Assembly (NCBI GenBank): GCA_013141075.1
Contig: JABFRQ010000005.1
Span: 248,001 to 312,000 of the forward strand
Length of the DNA stretch: 64,000 nt
Direction of reading: 5' to 3'
Source of the DNA: Methylotenera sp.
GTDB lineage: Bacteria > Pseudomonadota > Gammaproteobacteria > Burkholderiales > Methylophilaceae
Shown: one piece after another, positions 48,137 through 57,975 of the stretch
Layout: each line of letters begins with the position of its first letter
Numbering within the stretch: the stretch's first letter is position 1
Notes under the pieces: generated by a model
Told to the model about the DNA's origin: nothing
Seen by the model: the letters and a program-made list of their open reading frames with translations, nothing else
Databases searched by the model: none
Program-made: the position numbers and the translations under genes

Positions 48137-49426
48137 TCAAAAACGTTCGTCATTGCGCAAATAGCGCCACTGCCCCACTGGTAATTTACCTAAATTAACA
48201 CTTCCGATGCGTACGCGCTTTAAACCCACCACATGCAAGCCCACCATTTCGCACATGCGGCGAATTTGGCGCTTTTTGCCTTCACGTAATACAAAGCGTA
48301 ATTGGTCTTCATTTTGCCAACTTACTTTGGCAGGCTTGAGTTTTTCGCCATCTAAACTTAGGCCAACATTGAGCAACTTCATATTCGCTTCGGTTAAGCT
48401 ACCTTCAACACGCACCAAGTATTCTTTTTCTACCGTAGAATTTTCACCTATCAAATGGCGCGCCACGCGGCCGTCTTGAGTGAGTACTAACATGCCTGTA
48501 GAGTCAATATCTAAGCGGCCTGCAGGGGCAAGGCCATTTAAATACCTACGCTGAAATTCTCTGTGATGATGTTGATTCAACTCAGGGTCGTCTATCCATT
48601 CGTTATCTGGGTGTACCAACACAATCGCGGGTTGGTAGTCATCTTCTGCCTGCCCGCTTACATAACCCACAGGTTTATGCAAAATAATGGTCACAGATTC
48701 TGATTGCACCTCGTGCGCATAACTACTAATAATAATTTCTGCATCTGGGTTAATGCGTGTGCCCAGCGTATCAATAATCACACCATCCACCATTACCCAG
48801 TTATTCAAAATCCACTCGTCCGCCTCGCGACGCGAGCAAATACCACGCTCTGCCATCACCTTAGAAAGGCGCGGTAAATCCGTACTCACGGCAACAGATT
48901 TATAGGCAGCCTTGGCAGCGGCTCCATATTGCGGCGTATTTACGGCATCATAACCATCACGCACCTTGCCACCACGGCGCGGCGCTTGGCGATACTGCGG
49001 CTCATCTTTGTTTGATTTTGGGGTTGTGCGCGTATCAATACCCGCTGGTCGAGCTTGGCGCTCCGCTGGGCGATTGGCAGGTCTGTCATAAGTACGCTCA
49101 GGTGCACCTTCACTTGATCGCGGTTTAGATTGCTTATATTCAGTTGGCCTAGCATCTGCTGAGCTAGCGTCAGAACTCACATTTTCATCGCCATGCAACT
49201 TACCATCAAAGCGATGGTTACGTTGCCGAGTTGGGCTGGCTGGCGTCACGCTGGGCACACGAGCCTCAGCGCGTGTAGGTTCAACCTGTGCCCTCGCAGG
49301 CGCAACTACTTTTGGCGAAGGTGCAACAGAACGGTCACGCTTAGCAGCATCTGTGCGGCGCACAGGCGCTTTGCTCGCCTTAATCAGCGGTTCGTCAGGT
49401 TTTTTGTTGAGTTTAATAGTGGTCAT
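48137..49426 (-). CDS. RluB/RluF-type rRNA pseudouridine synthase with long disordered N-terminus
   Basis: A 429-residue protein. Residues 1-180 are low complexity and rich in Pro, Arg, Ala, Lys, Ser and Glu, without clear domains. Residues 183-230 form an S4 RNA-binding domain (LPRLSKVMAERGICSRREAD). Residues 245-425 form the RsuA-like pseudouridine synthase domain with the catalytic Asp in PAGRLDIDSTGMLVLTQDG and REGKKRQIRRMCEMVGLHV. The family modifies 23S rRNA, and the sequence leans to RluF/RluB. ATG 49426 is retained because no internal start gives a conventional short protein with a good ribosome-binding site. Confidence 0.86.
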   Translation of the reverse strand: MTTIKLNKKPDEPLIKASKAPVRRTDAAKRDRSVAPSPKVVAPARAQVEPTRAEARVPSVTPASPTRQRNHRFDGKLHGDENVSSDASSADARPTEYKQSKPRSSEGAPERTYDRPANRPAERQARPAGIDTRTTPKSNKDEPQYRQAPRRGGKVRDGYDAVNTPQYGAAAKAAYKSVAVSTDLPRLSKVMAERGICSRREADEWILNNWVMVDGVIIDTLGTRINPDAEIIISSYAHEVQSESVTIILHKPVGYVSGQAEDDYQPAIVLVHPDNEWIDDPELNQHHHREFQRRYLNGLAPAGRLDIDSTGMLVLTQDGRVARHLIGENSTVEKEYLVRVEGSLTEANMKLLNVGLSLDGEKLKPAKVSWQNEDQLRFVLREGKKRQIRRMCEMVGLHVVGLKRVRIGSVNLGKLPVGQWRYLRNDERF

Positions 49427-49495
49427 ACTAGAATTTTATCATGTTAAACCCCATTAAATCTTTGAGCTGTAAGTAATAATTACTTGGGGAGTGAA

Positions 49496-49715
49496 ATGGG
49501 AATAAGAAAAGCACAATTAAAAAACGGTTATAAAAAAATCTTTGATTTAACTATCGATTTAGGAGATAACCCTAAAAGAATTATTGCATTAGTAGGACGG
49601 TAATCTCTGCACATTATTAACTGCAGCTAAATTAAAATTTTCTTTAGCTGAATATACTACTGCAGAGATGCCAATTTATAAAGAATTAGAAAATTGTATT
49701 TTTCAACGAAAATAA
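49496..49715 (+). pseudogene. Remnant of an AAA-type ATPase gene (internal deletion)
   Basis: A GGGGAG ribosome-binding site precedes ATG 49496, which opens a 35-codon frame, MGIRKAQLKNGYKKIFDLTI followed by DLGDNPKRIIALVGR, then TAA. The sequence reads like the start of an SMC/AAA ATPase and stops exactly where a Walker A loop (GxxGxGKS) should begin. In the +1 frame, 49605-49715 reads CTLLTAAKLKFSLAEYTTAE followed by a short Lys-rich tail, resembling a protein C-terminus. I infer that most of the gene has been deleted. A strong terminator follows. More AT-rich than its neighbours. Confidence 0.55.
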
Positions 49716-49734
49716 CTAGTGAATTATTTAATAA

Positions 49735-49766
49735 AAAAGCCAGCAATACGCTGGCTTTTTTGTTTT
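49735..49766 (+). terminator. Intrinsic terminator after the ATPase remnant
   Basis: AAAAGCCAGC-AATAC-GCTGGCTTTTTT followed by GTTTTTG. It is oriented for + strand transcription, i.e. it belonged to the decayed ATPase gene. Confidence 0.88.
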
Positions 49767-49767
49767 T

Positions 49768-49882
49768 GTCATTCCCGTGCTTGACACGGAATCCAGTGAC
49801 TTCATCAGAAAAACTGATAGGTAACACTAATCCAAAACATATAGCATAAAGACGCTAGATACCGACTTTCGTCGGTATGACG
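49768..49882. repeat. CGTCATTCCCG/TATGACG-type repeat pair
   Basis: GTCATTCCCGTGCTTGACAC then GGAATCCAGTG at the left end, and CTAGATACCGACTTTCGTCG then GTATGACG at the right end: two short hairpins in opposite orientation bracketing about 60 bp. The motif is a common bacterial intergenic repeat. It ends 9 bp beyond the thiC stop. Confidence 0.6.
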
Positions 49883-49891
49883 TGAAGGTTT

Positions 49892-51817
<1,926 letters not shown>

Positions 51818-51858
51818 CTATTTTCAATCATTAAACATAGGAAGCTAAAGTGAAGCTC

Positions 51859-51943
51859 GCTTTCCTACGGCGGCATTACCCGCATCAGGTTCAAAGGGTG
51901 ATTCTCACTATGTTTTAAAAAATCTAAAGCATAGACCCCTAGC
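51859..51943 (-). ncRNA. TPP riboswitch (THI element) controlling thiC
   Basis: The minus strand carries GCTAGGGGTC, the GTGAGA-type segment, the highly conserved CCCTTTGAACCTGATGCGGG, TAATGCCGCCGTAGGAAAGC. These correspond to the P2/J2-3 and P4/P5 elements of the thiamine-pyrophosphate aptamer. A GGAAAGCGAGCTTC stretch then precedes thiC and can pair with GAAGCTCGCTTTCC, a likely expression platform acting on translation or termination. Confidence 0.93.
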
Positions 51944-52110
51944 AATGTATGAAAAGTACGCTAAAACGACAATAAAAGCAAGCGCTTAAACATTAAGTAG
52001 AAGTGACTTTTGTTGCTTAAGTACTTATTTCTTATTGACTAAACTCAATAAGTTCAACTATATTAAGATGTAAATAATCATTTACTAGCAAGCGTAATGT
52101 TGTTGGTTCT

Positions 52111-52119
52111 TGGTATAAT
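52111..52119 (+). promoter_or_regulatory. Extended -10 promoter upstream of the small membrane gene
   Basis: TGGTATAAT is a perfect TGn-TATAAT extended -10 box, 37 bp before ATG 52156. The region 51946-52110 between the TPP riboswitch and this box is AT-rich and holds no ORF that I can support. Confidence 0.55.
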
Positions 52120-52155
52120 AAAACTTCAATCAAAGTATAAAAAAGTGGGTGGTGT

Positions 52156-52302
52156 ATGGCTTTAGTTATTTATCTTCTTTACTACTTAACGGCTATAGTC
52201 GCGTTGTTTTTCCATTTTACAGGCGCGCTAGAGCGCTGGGGTATGGAATGGGTGATATTAGTGCTGGCTGTTACGGTGTTTCCTGTGGTGTTGTATTTGT
52301 AA
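52156..52302 (+). CDS. 48-residue single-span membrane protein, unknown
   Basis: ATG 52156 has GGGTGG upstream. The product, MALVIYLLYYLTAIVALFFH followed by a short polar turn (TGALERWGMEW) and a second hydrophobic stretch, is a small two-segment membrane peptide. No family is recognised. It lies 62 bp upstream of the PAP2 phosphatase and shares its strand and probable promoter. Confidence 0.5.
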   Translation: MALVIYLLYYLTAIVALFFHFTGALERWGMEWVILVLAVTVFPVVLYL

Positions 52303-52364
52303 TTTTTGCTCAGCTGGCAGCGCAAAGGTATACGTTGTTTTAGCTCGCCTAAAGTTAAGCGTTA

Positions 52365-53126
52365 ATGGATTTTTTAATCAATAGTCGTTCACAACCACCA
52401 CGGTTTTGGTTGCTTCATTTGGCATTGCCACTCATATTTGCGCTATTTTTAGCGCTGATATACCCTAAAACGGGCTTAGATGCCCAGTTACTTAGTCAGT
52501 TTTACGATTCCCAAGCTTTAACTTTTCCGCTCAAAAATGATAGTTTTCTTGAAAATATCATGCATGTTGGCCTTAAAAATTTGATGGTGCTGGTGAGTTT
52601 GGTGCTGCTGGGGTTGTGGGCGCTGGGCTTAAAAATTTGGCCTTTAAAACTTAGTTTTTTACAAACGTGGCAACTTAAAAACAGCAGCTTGTACACTTAT
52701 CACCAGCAATTTTTATGGGTGTTTGTGGCCATGGTGATTTCTACTAGCACGATTTCTATTTTAAAACATTTAAGCATGCACGCTTGCCCGTGGGATTTGC
52801 TTATCTACGGTGGCACACAGCCTTTAATTCCGCTATTTGGCAGCTTGCCGATTGGCGCTACGCCTGGACATTGCTTTCCTGGTGGGCATGCCAGTGGCGG
52901 CTTTGCCTTATTGGCGTTTTATTTTGGTTTTAGAGATTCTTCACCAAAAATTGCTAAAATAGGTTTGATTTTAGGTGTGCTGTTTGGCCTTGCCATGGGT
53001 TGGGCACAAATGATGCGTGGTGCACATTTTATGTCGCATAATTTGTGGACAGTTTGGCTTGTGTGGATGGTTTTACTGACGCAGTATTTAATCTGGCCAC
53101 CCAAAAAGTCGTCTCCGAGTGTCTGA
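52365..53126 (+). CDS. PAP2 family membrane phosphatase
   Basis: A 253-residue protein with about six membrane helices. The phosphatidic-acid-phosphatase-type-2 signature appears as ILKHLSMHACPWDL (motif 1, Lys), CFPGGHASGGFALLAFYFG (motif 2) and MRGAHFMSHNLWT (motif 3, catalytic His). Related enzymes remove phosphate from lipid A or undecaprenyl pyrophosphate at the periplasmic face. The adjacent LTA-synthase-like gene suggests lipid or lipid-A headgroup modification; the substrate is inference. Confidence 0.9.
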   Translation: MDFLINSRSQPPRFWLLHLALPLIFALFLALIYPKTGLDAQLLSQFYDSQALTFPLKNDSFLENIMHVGLKNLMVLVSLVLLGLWALGLKIWPLKLSFLQTWQLKNSSLYTYHQQFLWVFVAMVISTSTISILKHLSMHACPWDLLIYGGTQPLIPLFGSLPIGATPGHCFPGGHASGGFALLAFYFGFRDSSPKIAKIGLILGVLFGLAMGWAQMMRGAHFMSHNLWTVWLVWMVLLTQYLIWPPKKSSPSV

Positions 53127-53195
53127 CAATGTAAGACCACTGTAAGATTTGTATGTTACGGTTATCCAATGTAAATATTTTAGAGTTGATAAAAA

Positions 53196-55151
53196 ATGAT
53201 GATTAAACACGATGCAAATACTGGCCGTTACAAAATGCCGTTCGCGATATTTATTGCGGCTATTGCACTGGTTATTTGGCTAATATTGCGCGTTGTATTG
53301 TGGGTTGATGTAGGCGTTACCCAGCTAAATTTTATTCAGACGCTTAAAGTATTTGGTGTTGGCTTGTGGTTTGATTTAAACGCGCTTTGCTATTTTGCCA
53401 TTCCATTTTTGTTAATTTCGTTATTCACGCTTAATCGCTGGCGTAGCAAAGTTTGGGCAAATAAAGTGCGCTGGGCATTGGCATTTTTAGTGACATTCGG
53501 CCTGATTTTTGGCGCAGTATCTGAGTATATTTTTTGGCTAGAATTCAAAACGCGCTTTAATTTTATAGCGGTAGATTATTTAATTTACACTAAAGAAGTT
53601 ATCGGTAATATTCGTGAATCTTACCCCGTGCCATTGATTTTGCTTGGCATTGCACTGCTGGTGATGGCAATTTTATACGCGGTGAGTAGATTCGTGAGTT
53701 TTGACACCTCATTAAAACCGCTCAAACAAAAAATTAGATTACTCATTGCTGCAATTGTATTGCCTGTTATTAGCTTTCAATTGGCGAATGTAGACCAAAT
53801 GGAGTTTGGCAAAAATGCGTATGCTAACGAACTGGCTGGTAACGGCCTATTTAGCTTCTCTGCCGCCGCATATCGTAATGAGCTGGATTATGATAAATTT
53901 TATAAAACGATTCCTGCTGAATTAGCGCAAAAAACTTTGCAAGGCGTTGGCTCAAATCGTCAAAGCACATTAAAAACCATGCCTCTGCAAGCCAATAACC
54001 ATGCGGCTCCCAGCCCTGCTGCTTTAGGCCCGTTTACGCGTAGCCCAAAAAATGTGGTGTTAATTTCAATTGAAAGTTTATCTGCCGAGTATGTGGGCGT
54101 GTATGGCAACAAGCAAAACTTAACGCCATATTTAGATAAATTGGCGAGCGAAAGCTTGATGTTCGATAAGCTTTTTGCCACTGGCACGCGCACGGTGCGT
54201 GGTTTAGATGCGCTTTCTATCGCGATTCCGCCAATTCCAGGTCAAGCCATTGTGCATCGCCCAAATGGTGATCATTTAGCTGGTATTGGTGAGATTTTAC
54301 GCCAGCAACATTATGAAACGTTCTTTATCTACGGTGGTTATGGCGTGTTTGATAACATGAATACCTACTTTAGAAATAACAATTATAAAGTGATAGACCG
54401 TACCGATTTTGATGCAAGCACCATTCAGGCCGAAAATGTATGGGGCGTAGATGACGAAAGTTTATTTAATAATTCCATTAAAATTTTTGATGAAAATGTT
54501 AAAACTGGCAAGCCGTTTTTTGGTCACATTATGACCACCACTAACCATCGCCCATATACTTTCCCCGATGGTAAAATTGATTTGCCACAAGGCAGCCGTG
54601 AAGGCGCGGTGAAATATACCGATTACGCTATTGGCAAGTTTATTGAAAACTCAAGAAGCAAGCCATGGTTTAAAGATACCGTGTTTGTAATTGTGGCGGA
54701 TCACTGCGCATCAGTTGCGGGCAAAACTAAATTGCCAGTCGATAAATACCACATACCGCTATTTATCTATGCGCCAGACATGTTACCAGCGGGTCATTAC
54801 AGCCGCGTTGCCAGCCAAATTGATATTGTGCCAACGTTGCTTGATGTGCTTGGCAAAACGGGCGCAGAGCATTTTTACGGACAATCAATGTTTAAAGCGG
54901 AAGCTGAAAAACTACCAGAACGTGCCTTTATCAGTAATTATCAAGCGCTTGGTTACTTAAAAAACAACACGTTAACCGTGCTTTACCCAAAACAAAAAGT
55001 AGAAACTTACCAAGTGGATGCGCAAAGCATGGACTCTACCCCTACAAGCATTGATGAAACGCTGCAAAATGAGGCGATTGCTTATTACCAAACCGCAAGC
55101 CGCGATTACAAAACGGGCGCGTTAAAAATGACCGTTGTACCATCGAATTAA
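53196..55151 (+). CDS. LTA synthase/sulfatase-family phospho-headgroup transferase
   Basis: A 651-residue protein with five N-terminal membrane helices (about 15-205) and a periplasmic sulfatase-fold domain (about 275-600). Catalytic and metal residues are visible in NVVLISIESLSAEYVGVYG (Glu), LFATGTRTVRGLDALS (Thr nucleophile), GHIMTTTNHRPY and FVIVADHCASVAGK (Asp-His). Such enzymes move phosphoglycerol or phosphoethanolamine from lipids onto glycans or lipid A (LtaS/OpgB/EptA-like). The linker at residues 262-275 is encoded by an intergenic-type palindromic repeat. It follows the PAP2 gene by 69 bp. Confidence 0.88.
   Translation: MMIKHDANTGRYKMPFAIFIAAIALVIWLILRVVLWVDVGVTQLNFIQTLKVFGVGLWFDLNALCYFAIPFLLISLFTLNRWRSKVWANKVRWALAFLVTFGLIFGAVSEYIFWLEFKTRFNFIAVDYLIYTKEVIGNIRESYPVPLILLGIALLVMAILYAVSRFVSFDTSLKPLKQKIRLLIAAIVLPVISFQLANVDQMEFGKNAYANELAGNGLFSFSAAAYRNELDYDKFYKTIPAELAQKTLQGVGSNRQSTLKTMPLQANNHAAPSPAALGPFTRSPKNVVLISIESLSAEYVGVYGNKQNLTPYLDKLASESLMFDKLFATGTRTVRGLDALSIAIPPIPGQAIVHRPNGDHLAGIGEILRQQHYETFFIYGGYGVFDNMNTYFRNNNYKVIDRTDFDASTIQAENVWGVDDESLFNNSIKIFDENVKTGKPFFGHIMTTTNHRPYTFPDGKIDLPQGSREGAVKYTDYAIGKFIENSRSKPWFKDTVFVIVADHCASVAGKTKLPVDKYHIPLFIYAPDMLPAGHYSRVASQIDIVPTLLDVLGKTGAEHFYGQSMFKAEAEKLPERAFISNYQALGYLKNNTLTVLYPKQKVETYQVDAQSMDSTPTSIDETLQNEAIAYYQTASRDYKTGALKMTVVPSN
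53981..54016. repeat. GCCCTGC-type palindromic repeat inside a CDS (copy 7)
   Basis: GCCTCTGCAAGCCAATAACC then ATGCGGCTCCCAGCCC follows the family consensus with a few changes. It is in frame and encodes MPLQANNHAAPSP in the linker between the membrane and sulfatase domains of the LTA-synthase-like protein. Confidence 0.65.
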
Positions 55152-55190
55152 ACGTTGAGCCACATTAAATAAAGCGTAGCGCAGAATAAA

Positions 55191-55613
55191 ATGGAACGTT
55201 GGATAATATACGCAATTATTTCCATGTGTTTTGCCGGGTTCACTGGCGTGGTCGCCAAGCAAGGATTGGCCGGTATTTCAGCTGAGTTAGGTTTAACTGT
55301 GCGCACGCTTTTTGTTTGCATATTTGTGTTGGTTTTCGCAGCGATGGCGGTTGACCCCGCAGAAATAAAATCTCTGCAAAAAGTTAATTATATTTGGTTG
55401 GCATTTTCAGCAATTACTACCGCGGGCTCATGGATTTTTTACTACAAAGCATTAAAAGTGGGCGATGTGGCAACGGTTGCGCTAATTGATAAAGGCAGCG
55501 TTGTTATCGCCATATTGCTAGCTTGGTGGTTACTTAAAGAGGACATTACTTTACGAATAGCCATTGGCGCTTTGTTGATAGTGGCTGGCCTCTTTGTGAT
55601 TGCAAAAAAGTAA
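55191..55613 (+). CDS. EamA family small transporter (four helices)
   Basis: A 140-residue half-size EamA/DMT protein with four transmembrane helices (about 5-20, 33-55, 66-84, 95-137). AGSWIFYYKALKVGDVATVA and LIDKGSVVIAILLAWWLLKE are typical of the family's repeat unit. Half-size members probably dimerise. Substrate unknown. The gene is 39 bp after the LTA-synthase-like gene on the same strand. Confidence 0.88.
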   Translation: MERWIIYAIISMCFAGFTGVVAKQGLAGISAELGLTVRTLFVCIFVLVFAAMAVDPAEIKSLQKVNYIWLAFSAITTAGSWIFYYKALKVGDVATVALIDKGSVVIAILLAWWLLKEDITLRIAIGALLIVAGLFVIAKK

Positions 55614-55662
55614 AGCGCTAAAAGCCTTACACATTCATTTTAAATTACCCCTCTCTCACGTA

Positions 55663-55749
55663 CGCGCGCTTCATTAGCCTAATAATCGGCCTGCAAGGCA
55701 GCATCAGTGCGGCTCGCAGGCTAGTTGTTTGACTAATGAAGCTACGCGC
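55663..55749. repeat. Nested palindrome carrying GCCCTGC-type repeat (copy 8)
   Basis: Outer arms CGCGCTTCATTAG and CTAATGAAGCTACGCG enclose inner arms GGCCTGCAAGGC/GCGGCTCGCAGGC (55688-55721). The inner part belongs to the GCCCTGC family; the outer arms are specific to this copy. It fills most of the spacer between the EamA gene and the efflux operon promoter. Confidence 0.7.
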
Positions 55750-55797
55750 AGATAAAAAAACATCCTTAATGTCATTAAAAATTCACGAAAAATAATA

Positions 55798-55826
55798 TTG
55801 ACATCTCAAGCTTAACGTTGTTAAAT
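55798..55826 (+). promoter_or_regulatory. Promoter of the TetR/RND efflux operon
   Basis: A consensus -35 TTGACA (55798-55803) and a -10-like TTAAAT (55821-55826) are separated by exactly 17 bp. They lie 35 bp upstream of the ATG of the first gene. Confidence 0.6.
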
Positions 55827-55836
55827 TAACGACGTT
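55814..55836. promoter_or_regulatory. Palindromic operator overlapping the -10 box
   Basis: AACGTTGTTAA-A-TTAACGACGTT is a 23-bp palindrome with one mismatch per arm, centred on the -10 of the promoter. Size and placement fit a TetR-type repressor site. The regulator encoded at 56253 in the same operon is the obvious candidate ligand sensor. Confidence 0.6.
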
Positions 55837-55860
55837 CAGTTATTTGAAGAAGGCGATATT

Positions 55861-56223
55861 ATGGATAAGAATTCACAAAAAAATATTTGGGAAATATACA
55901 GTCAATCTTGGTCTGCAACAGATTCGGCAAAGCGTTTAGCGTTATTTGAGCAAAGCTTAAGTGTAGATTGCGTGTATACCGACCCGCTCATTCAAACGTC
56001 AGGCTACGCACAATTATCTGACTATATGATTGAGCTGCAAAAAAATGTGCCAGGCGTAAAATTCATCATTACCGACTTTAAAAATCATCATGATCGTAGC
56101 CTAGCGCATTGGAATATGACCGATGGCAGTGGCAACATGATGATGCAAGGTGCTAGCTTTGGCTTATATGGCGCTGATGGGCGACTAACGCAGATGACGG
56201 GGTTTTATCAGCCGCCACAATAA
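55861..56223 (+). CDS. SnoaL/NTF2-like domain protein
   Basis: A 120-residue protein with a cone-shaped NTF2-like fold pattern: IYSQSWSATDSAKRLALFEQ, VDCVYTDPLIQTSGYAQLSD, and LAHWNMTDGSGNMMMQGASF, then GADGRLTQMTGFYQ. Members bind or isomerise small molecules; this one has no recognised substrate. It is the first gene behind the palindromic operator and precedes the TetR regulator by 29 bp, suggesting a ligand-related role in the efflux operon. Confidence 0.85.
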   Translation: MDKNSQKNIWEIYSQSWSATDSAKRLALFEQSLSVDCVYTDPLIQTSGYAQLSDYMIELQKNVPGVKFIITDFKNHHDRSLAHWNMTDGSGNMMMQGASFGLYGADGRLTQMTGFYQPPQ

Positions 56224-56252
56224 AAGTATGTAACTTAACGAATATTACAAAT

Positions 56253-56885
56253 ATGCCACCAAAACCTAAAACTGATGCCGAACGCCAACAATTACGCACG
56301 CTGATTATTGATGCGGCGCGTGAGTTATTTGTCACCAAAGGCGTTGAAGCTGTGACCATGCGCGAAATTGCCAAACGCATTGATTACTCCGCCACCAGCA
56401 TTTACCTACATTTTTCAGACAAAGAAGCCGTTTTACGTGCAATTTGTGAAACAGATTTTTTAGCGCTAGCCACGTCGTTAAAAGACATATTCCAAATTGA
56501 AAACCCTGTAGAGCGCCTATTGGTGTTGGGGCGAGGTTACGCAGAATTTGCGCTTTCTCATCCAAATCATTACCGTTTAATGTTTATGGCACAACACACG
56601 CCTCGCCACCCAAAAGATTTAGCGCTGCAACAAAATAATCCAGAACAAGATGCCTATTATCAGTTGAAAATGGTGGTGAATGATGTATTTCTAGCGGGTG
56701 CGTTTAGGCCAGAATTAACCGATGCAGATTTAATCGCACAAACCATTTGGGCTGCAACACACGGTGTTTGCTCGCTAGAAATCAATATGGCGCAAGATAC
56801 TTGGGTTAATTGGGTTGATATTTCTGCACGCTTGCAGTTGATGCAAACCGTGCTAATGCGTGGCTTGCTAAAAGAGCCGAATTAA
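56253..56885 (+). CDS. TetR/AcrR family transcriptional regulator
   Basis: A 210-residue regulator. The N-terminal helix-turn-helix is clear: IIDAARELFVTKGVEAVTMR, EIAKRIDYSATSIYLHFSDK. The C-terminal ligand domain includes RGYAEFALSHPNHYRLMFMA, typical of the TetR_C_33/WHG-like group. It is encoded 9 bp before the membrane-fusion protein, so it probably represses its own operon through the palindrome at 55814. The inducer is unknown. Confidence 0.93.
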   Translation: MPPKPKTDAERQQLRTLIIDAARELFVTKGVEAVTMREIAKRIDYSATSIYLHFSDKEAVLRAICETDFLALATSLKDIFQIENPVERLLVLGRGYAEFALSHPNHYRLMFMAQHTPRHPKDLALQQNNPEQDAYYQLKMVVNDVFLAGAFRPELTDADLIAQTIWAATHGVCSLEINMAQDTWVNWVDISARLQLMQTVLMRGLLKEPN

Positions 56886-56894
56886 GAGAAAAAT

Positions 56895-57962
56895 ATGAAG
56901 AAAATAATCGCAATGTTTAGTACTGGTCTATTTTTAGTAGCCTGCCAGAAACCTGCCGAACCGCCACCGCCACCACGCCCAGCCTTGGTGACGGTTGTAG
57001 GGAAATCTGCCGAAAATAACAGCATGGTGCTAGTGGGTGAGGTGAAGCCGCGCTATGAAACAAACCTTGGTTTTAGAATTGGTGGCAAAATTATTGAGCG
57101 TAAAGTAGAGGTGGGTAGTTTCGTTAAAAAAGGTCAAGTAATCGCGCGTTTAGATGCGGCTGATACCAATTTAAGCGCCGCCGCCGCGCTGGCTGATGTA
57201 CGTGCGGCTGAAGCAAACCGTTCGCTTGCGCAGTCTGAAGTAGAACGCCAGCGTTTACTTGTAGATAAAAAATTCATTTCGCAGTCGTCGTTAGATAAAT
57301 ACGAAGCACAGCTTAAAACTGCCGATGCGCGTGTCAATCAAGCCAAAGCACAGGCGGCATCGTCAAACAATCAATCTCGTTATACCGCGCTAGTGGCGGA
57401 TCGCGATGGCGTTGTGACGCAAATTCACGCTGAACCAGGCCAAGTGGTAAACGCAGGCACGGTGATTGCACAAATTGTAGATGCCAAACAAATGGAAGTT
57501 TTAGTGGCAGTGCCTGAGTCGCGCATGGCAAATTTAAAGGTGGGTAATGTCGCTGAAATCAATCTTTGGGCTGATCGTACAAAAGAATACGTAGGAAAGG
57601 TGCGCGAAATTTCACCTGCCGCGAACTCTGCAACGCGCGCTTTTGATGTGCGCGTGAGTATTACCAATGCAGATGAAGCCGTTAAGCTAGGCATGACAGC
57701 TGGGGTTGATTTTACCGAAAACTCGGCAGAAGAAATTATTATTCCAGCCACTGCCTTAACGCAACTAAACGGCAAAAAGAGCGTTTGGGTGATAGATAAA
57801 AATGGGCTTGCTAACCCACGTGAAGTGGCAATAGGCCAATATACCGAAAATGGCATTGTGATTACCAGCGGCCTGCAAGCGGGTGAAATGGTTGCCATTG
57901 CTGGGGTGCATACTTTAATTAAAGGGCAAAAAGTTAAAGCAAAAATTGAGGCCGCATTGTGA
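56895..57962 (+). CDS. RND efflux periplasmic adaptor (membrane fusion lipoprotein)
   Basis: A 355-residue lipoprotein (signal ending LFLVACQKP) bridging the RND pump and outer-membrane channel. Features: barrel-sandwich start LGFRIGGKIIERKVEVGSFV and KKGQVIARLDAADTNLS, an alpha-hairpin of about residues 85-165, the second half lipoyl VADRDGVVTQIHAEPGQVVN, and the beta-barrel and membrane-proximal domain. It is 13 bp upstream of the RND gene. The substrate cannot be named from sequence. Confidence 0.93.
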   Translation: MKKIIAMFSTGLFLVACQKPAEPPPPPRPALVTVVGKSAENNSMVLVGEVKPRYETNLGFRIGGKIIERKVEVGSFVKKGQVIARLDAADTNLSAAAALADVRAAEANRSLAQSEVERQRLLVDKKFISQSSLDKYEAQLKTADARVNQAKAQAASSNNQSRYTALVADRDGVVTQIHAEPGQVVNAGTVIAQIVDAKQMEVLVAVPESRMANLKVGNVAEINLWADRTKEYVGKVREISPAANSATRAFDVRVSITNADEAVKLGMTAGVDFTENSAEEIIIPATALTQLNGKKSVWVIDKNGLANPREVAIGQYTENGIVITSGLQAGEMVAIAGVHTLIKGQKVKAKIEAAL

Positions 57963-57975
57963 GAGAGCCTAAATT

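Noticed and set aside
52149..52343. 64-codon + frame next to the small membrane protein
   Set aside because: GTG start with no good ribosome-binding site. The overlapping frame from ATG 52156 has a better site and cleaner membrane peptide.
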